Shown here piece after piece: positions 62,885 to 64,000 of a stretch of DNA of 64,000 nucleotides. Source of the DNA: Blautia glucerasea. Lineage in GTDB: Bacteria; Bacillota; Clostridia; Lachnospirales; Lachnospiraceae. The stretch lies in contig NZ_JAJBMO010000015.1 of assembly GCF_020537505.1 (NCBI RefSeq), positions 1 through 64,000 on the forward strand, read 5' to 3'. Under the pieces are notes generated by a model, which searched no databases, was not told the DNA's origin, and saw only the letters and a list, made by a program, of their open reading frames with translations. Positions within the stretch are counted from its first letter, which is position 1, and every line of letters begins with the position of its first letter. A program made the translations under genes and the position numbers.

Positions 62885-63544
62885 ATGAACTACATACCAG
62901 GAATTATCAAAGAAACCAGCAACGGCTATTTCAGCCTGTCTCTGATGGACGAGCTGATGAGCAACAGAGAAATTTACTGCCTTGGCGAAATTAACCAGGA
63001 AAGTGCAGGAGCATTGATCCTACAGCTGAAATATCTGGAACGCCAGGACAGCGAAAAGGAAATCACAATGTACATAAGCAGCCCAGGCGGTGAAGTCGCC
63101 AGCGGTCTGGCAATCTACGATATCATGCATTCCATTAAGTGTCCAATTCGAACTGTGTGCATGGGAACAGCAGCCAGCTTTGGAGCTGTTCTCTTTGCAG
63201 CAGGACAACGAAGGGAAATGCTGCCTCACTCCAGACTGATGATCCACGATCCGCTGATCGCTGGAAATGGAATCACAGGCAGCGCTACCTCATTAGCAGA
63301 ACGAGTGGGTGATCTGATGAAGAACAGGAAGATCCTTGGAACTCTGCTTGCCCAAAATACAGGAAAAACCATTGACCAGATTTATTCGAAGACAGCAAAG
63401 GATACCTGGTTTACAGCTGAGGAAGCTGTGGACTTTGGACTGGCAGATTCCATCATCCAACTGGAGCAAGGGAAAGAAAAAGACCTTTTAACAGAACAAG
63501 AAAATCTTTCACAAGAAACAGAATTAGAACTGCCATTTGAATAG
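62885..63544 (+). CDS. ClpP-like serine peptidase encoded by the mobile element
   Basis: 219 residues from the ATG at 62885 after AAAGGAAA; the frame to 62774 would read through the leader repeats. The ClpP fold is evident: YISSPGGEVASGLAIYD near 63-79, nucleophile Ser98 in GTAASFGA and His121 in RLMIHDP. The third-acid position (KDTWFTAEEAVDFGLAD) is also retained, so the triad looks intact. The residues before the Asp (AK instead of the usual DR) differ from ring-forming ClpP. Family: ClpP/Sppa-like; the chromosomal ClpP is elsewhere. The substrate and any unfoldase partner are not visible here. Confidence 0.88.
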   Translation: MNYIPGIIKETSNGYFSLSLMDELMSNREIYCLGEINQESAGALILQLKYLERQDSEKEITMYISSPGGEVASGLAIYDIMHSIKCPIRTVCMGTAASFGAVLFAAGQRREMLPHSRLMIHDPLIAGNGITGSATSLAERVGDLMKNRKILGTLLAQNTGKTIDQIYSKTAKDTWFTAEEAVDFGLADSIIQLEQGKEKDLLTEQENLSQETELELPFE

Positions 63545-63612
63545 CTCAGATGGCAGGAAAGGAGGTGCATAAAAACAACAAAACGAACAACAAAATCAAA
63601 AGTGTTAAATGT

Positions 63613-63631
63613 TACGGGTGTCTTAATGTAA
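63613..63631 (+). repeat. Leader motif before the VirD4-like gene
   Basis: TACGGGTGTCTTAATGTAA, closest to the copy at 61795. The start codon at 63675 follows AAAGGAG about 30 bases later. Confidence 0.55.
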
Positions 63632-63674
63632 ATAAAAATTTAAAAAATTACTTAGTAAAGGAGATTAAATTAAA

Positions 63675-64000
63675 TGATCAGTAAAGTTTTTATGGAGAAC
63701 AAAGAAAACAACAGAATTCTGGCACAGGGCAAGTACATCAACAACAATACCTGGGAGACAGGCCTTAACAATAATGACCTGATCATAGGTGTCAGTGGTG
63801 CCGGAAAGACAAGAAGCTATGTCATTCCCAACATCCTGGAAAGCAACGACAGCATGATCGTTGTGGATACCAAGAACCAGCTTTGCAAAATGCTTGGTCC
63901 GGAGCTGAAAAAGAAGGGATACGATGTCGTAAACCTGAATTTTGACAATATGCAGGATTCACCAGTGGGATATAATCCAATGCTGCACATCGAGAAAGAG
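63675..64000 (+). CDS. VirD4/TraG-like conjugative ATPase, N-terminal part (runs off window)
   Basis: The first 108 residues. No membrane span precedes the Walker A (GVSGAGKTRSYVIPN near 40), followed by MIVVDTKNQLCKML, so this is a soluble, short-N-terminus type of coupling protein. It differs from the membrane-anchored one at position 1. AAAGGAGA precedes the ATG. It marks the region from about 61390 as a second conjugative or mobilisable element. The remainder lies outside the window. Confidence 0.85.

Overview
The window looks like the oriC region of a Lachnospiraceae-type Clostridium (a Blautia-like gut Firmicute is my best guess). The evidence is the gene order rpmH-rnpA-yidD-yidC-jag-mnmE-mnmG-rsmG on one side of the origin and dnaA-dnaN-yaaA-recF on the other, chromosomal soj/spo0J with TGTTTCACGTGAAACA parS sites, DUF3881 and DUF4446 genes, strong Gram-positive ribosome binding sites and moderate to low GC. 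No species is claimed.

Positions 1 to about 24085 are the right part of an integrative conjugative element (ICE) that abuts the 3' end of a tRNA-Arg(CCT) gene at 24086-24159. From left to right it carries the start of a VirD4-type coupling protein with PcfB and two small proteins, and a giant sortase-anchored CnaB adhesin. Next come a sigma-region-4-like regulator with a 34-bp repeat on each side and a YolD plus Y-family polymerase pair. Divergent from that pair is an XRE repressor followed by an ImmA protease gene, with an operator array between them. A cargo block follows (beta-lactamase-family remnant, ABC exporter, two-component system, TnpV remnant, lipoprotein). The maintenance module comes last: a RepA with iteron-like palindromes inside its gene, and ParB-ParA-ParB. 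A terminator and a 320-bp region with nine TTAGCT/AGCTAA hexamers lie between that module and the tRNA.

Positions 24160-51259 are chromosome, transcribed mostly leftwards, away from oriC. A truncated second tRNA-Arg(CCT) marks an old integration scar. After it come an NrnA-like phosphoesterase, a diguanylate cyclase with an overlapping sugar-binding lipoprotein gene, DUF3881, serS, DUF4446, parB and parA, four parS sites and a hydrolase. Two decayed genes (PhzF and an Ig-like secreted protein) and a Gld-like ABC system precede the classical tRNA-modification, membrane-insertion and ribosomal genes. Short palindromic repeats of two families are scattered through the intergenic gaps.

Positions 51260-60140 hold the bipartite origin around dnaA, then dnaN, yaaA, recF, a large TPR/acidic/P-loop protein of unknown function, and rsmA, all rightward. 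A small secreted protein follows. From about 61390 a second, different mobile element begins. It encodes an unrecognised 274-residue protein, a ClpP-like serine peptidase and a soluble VirD4/TraG-like ATPase that runs off the end. Its genes are preceded by recurring copies of a short leader motif (core CGGGNGT followed by A-rich sequence), which is the most unusual pattern I can see in the window.
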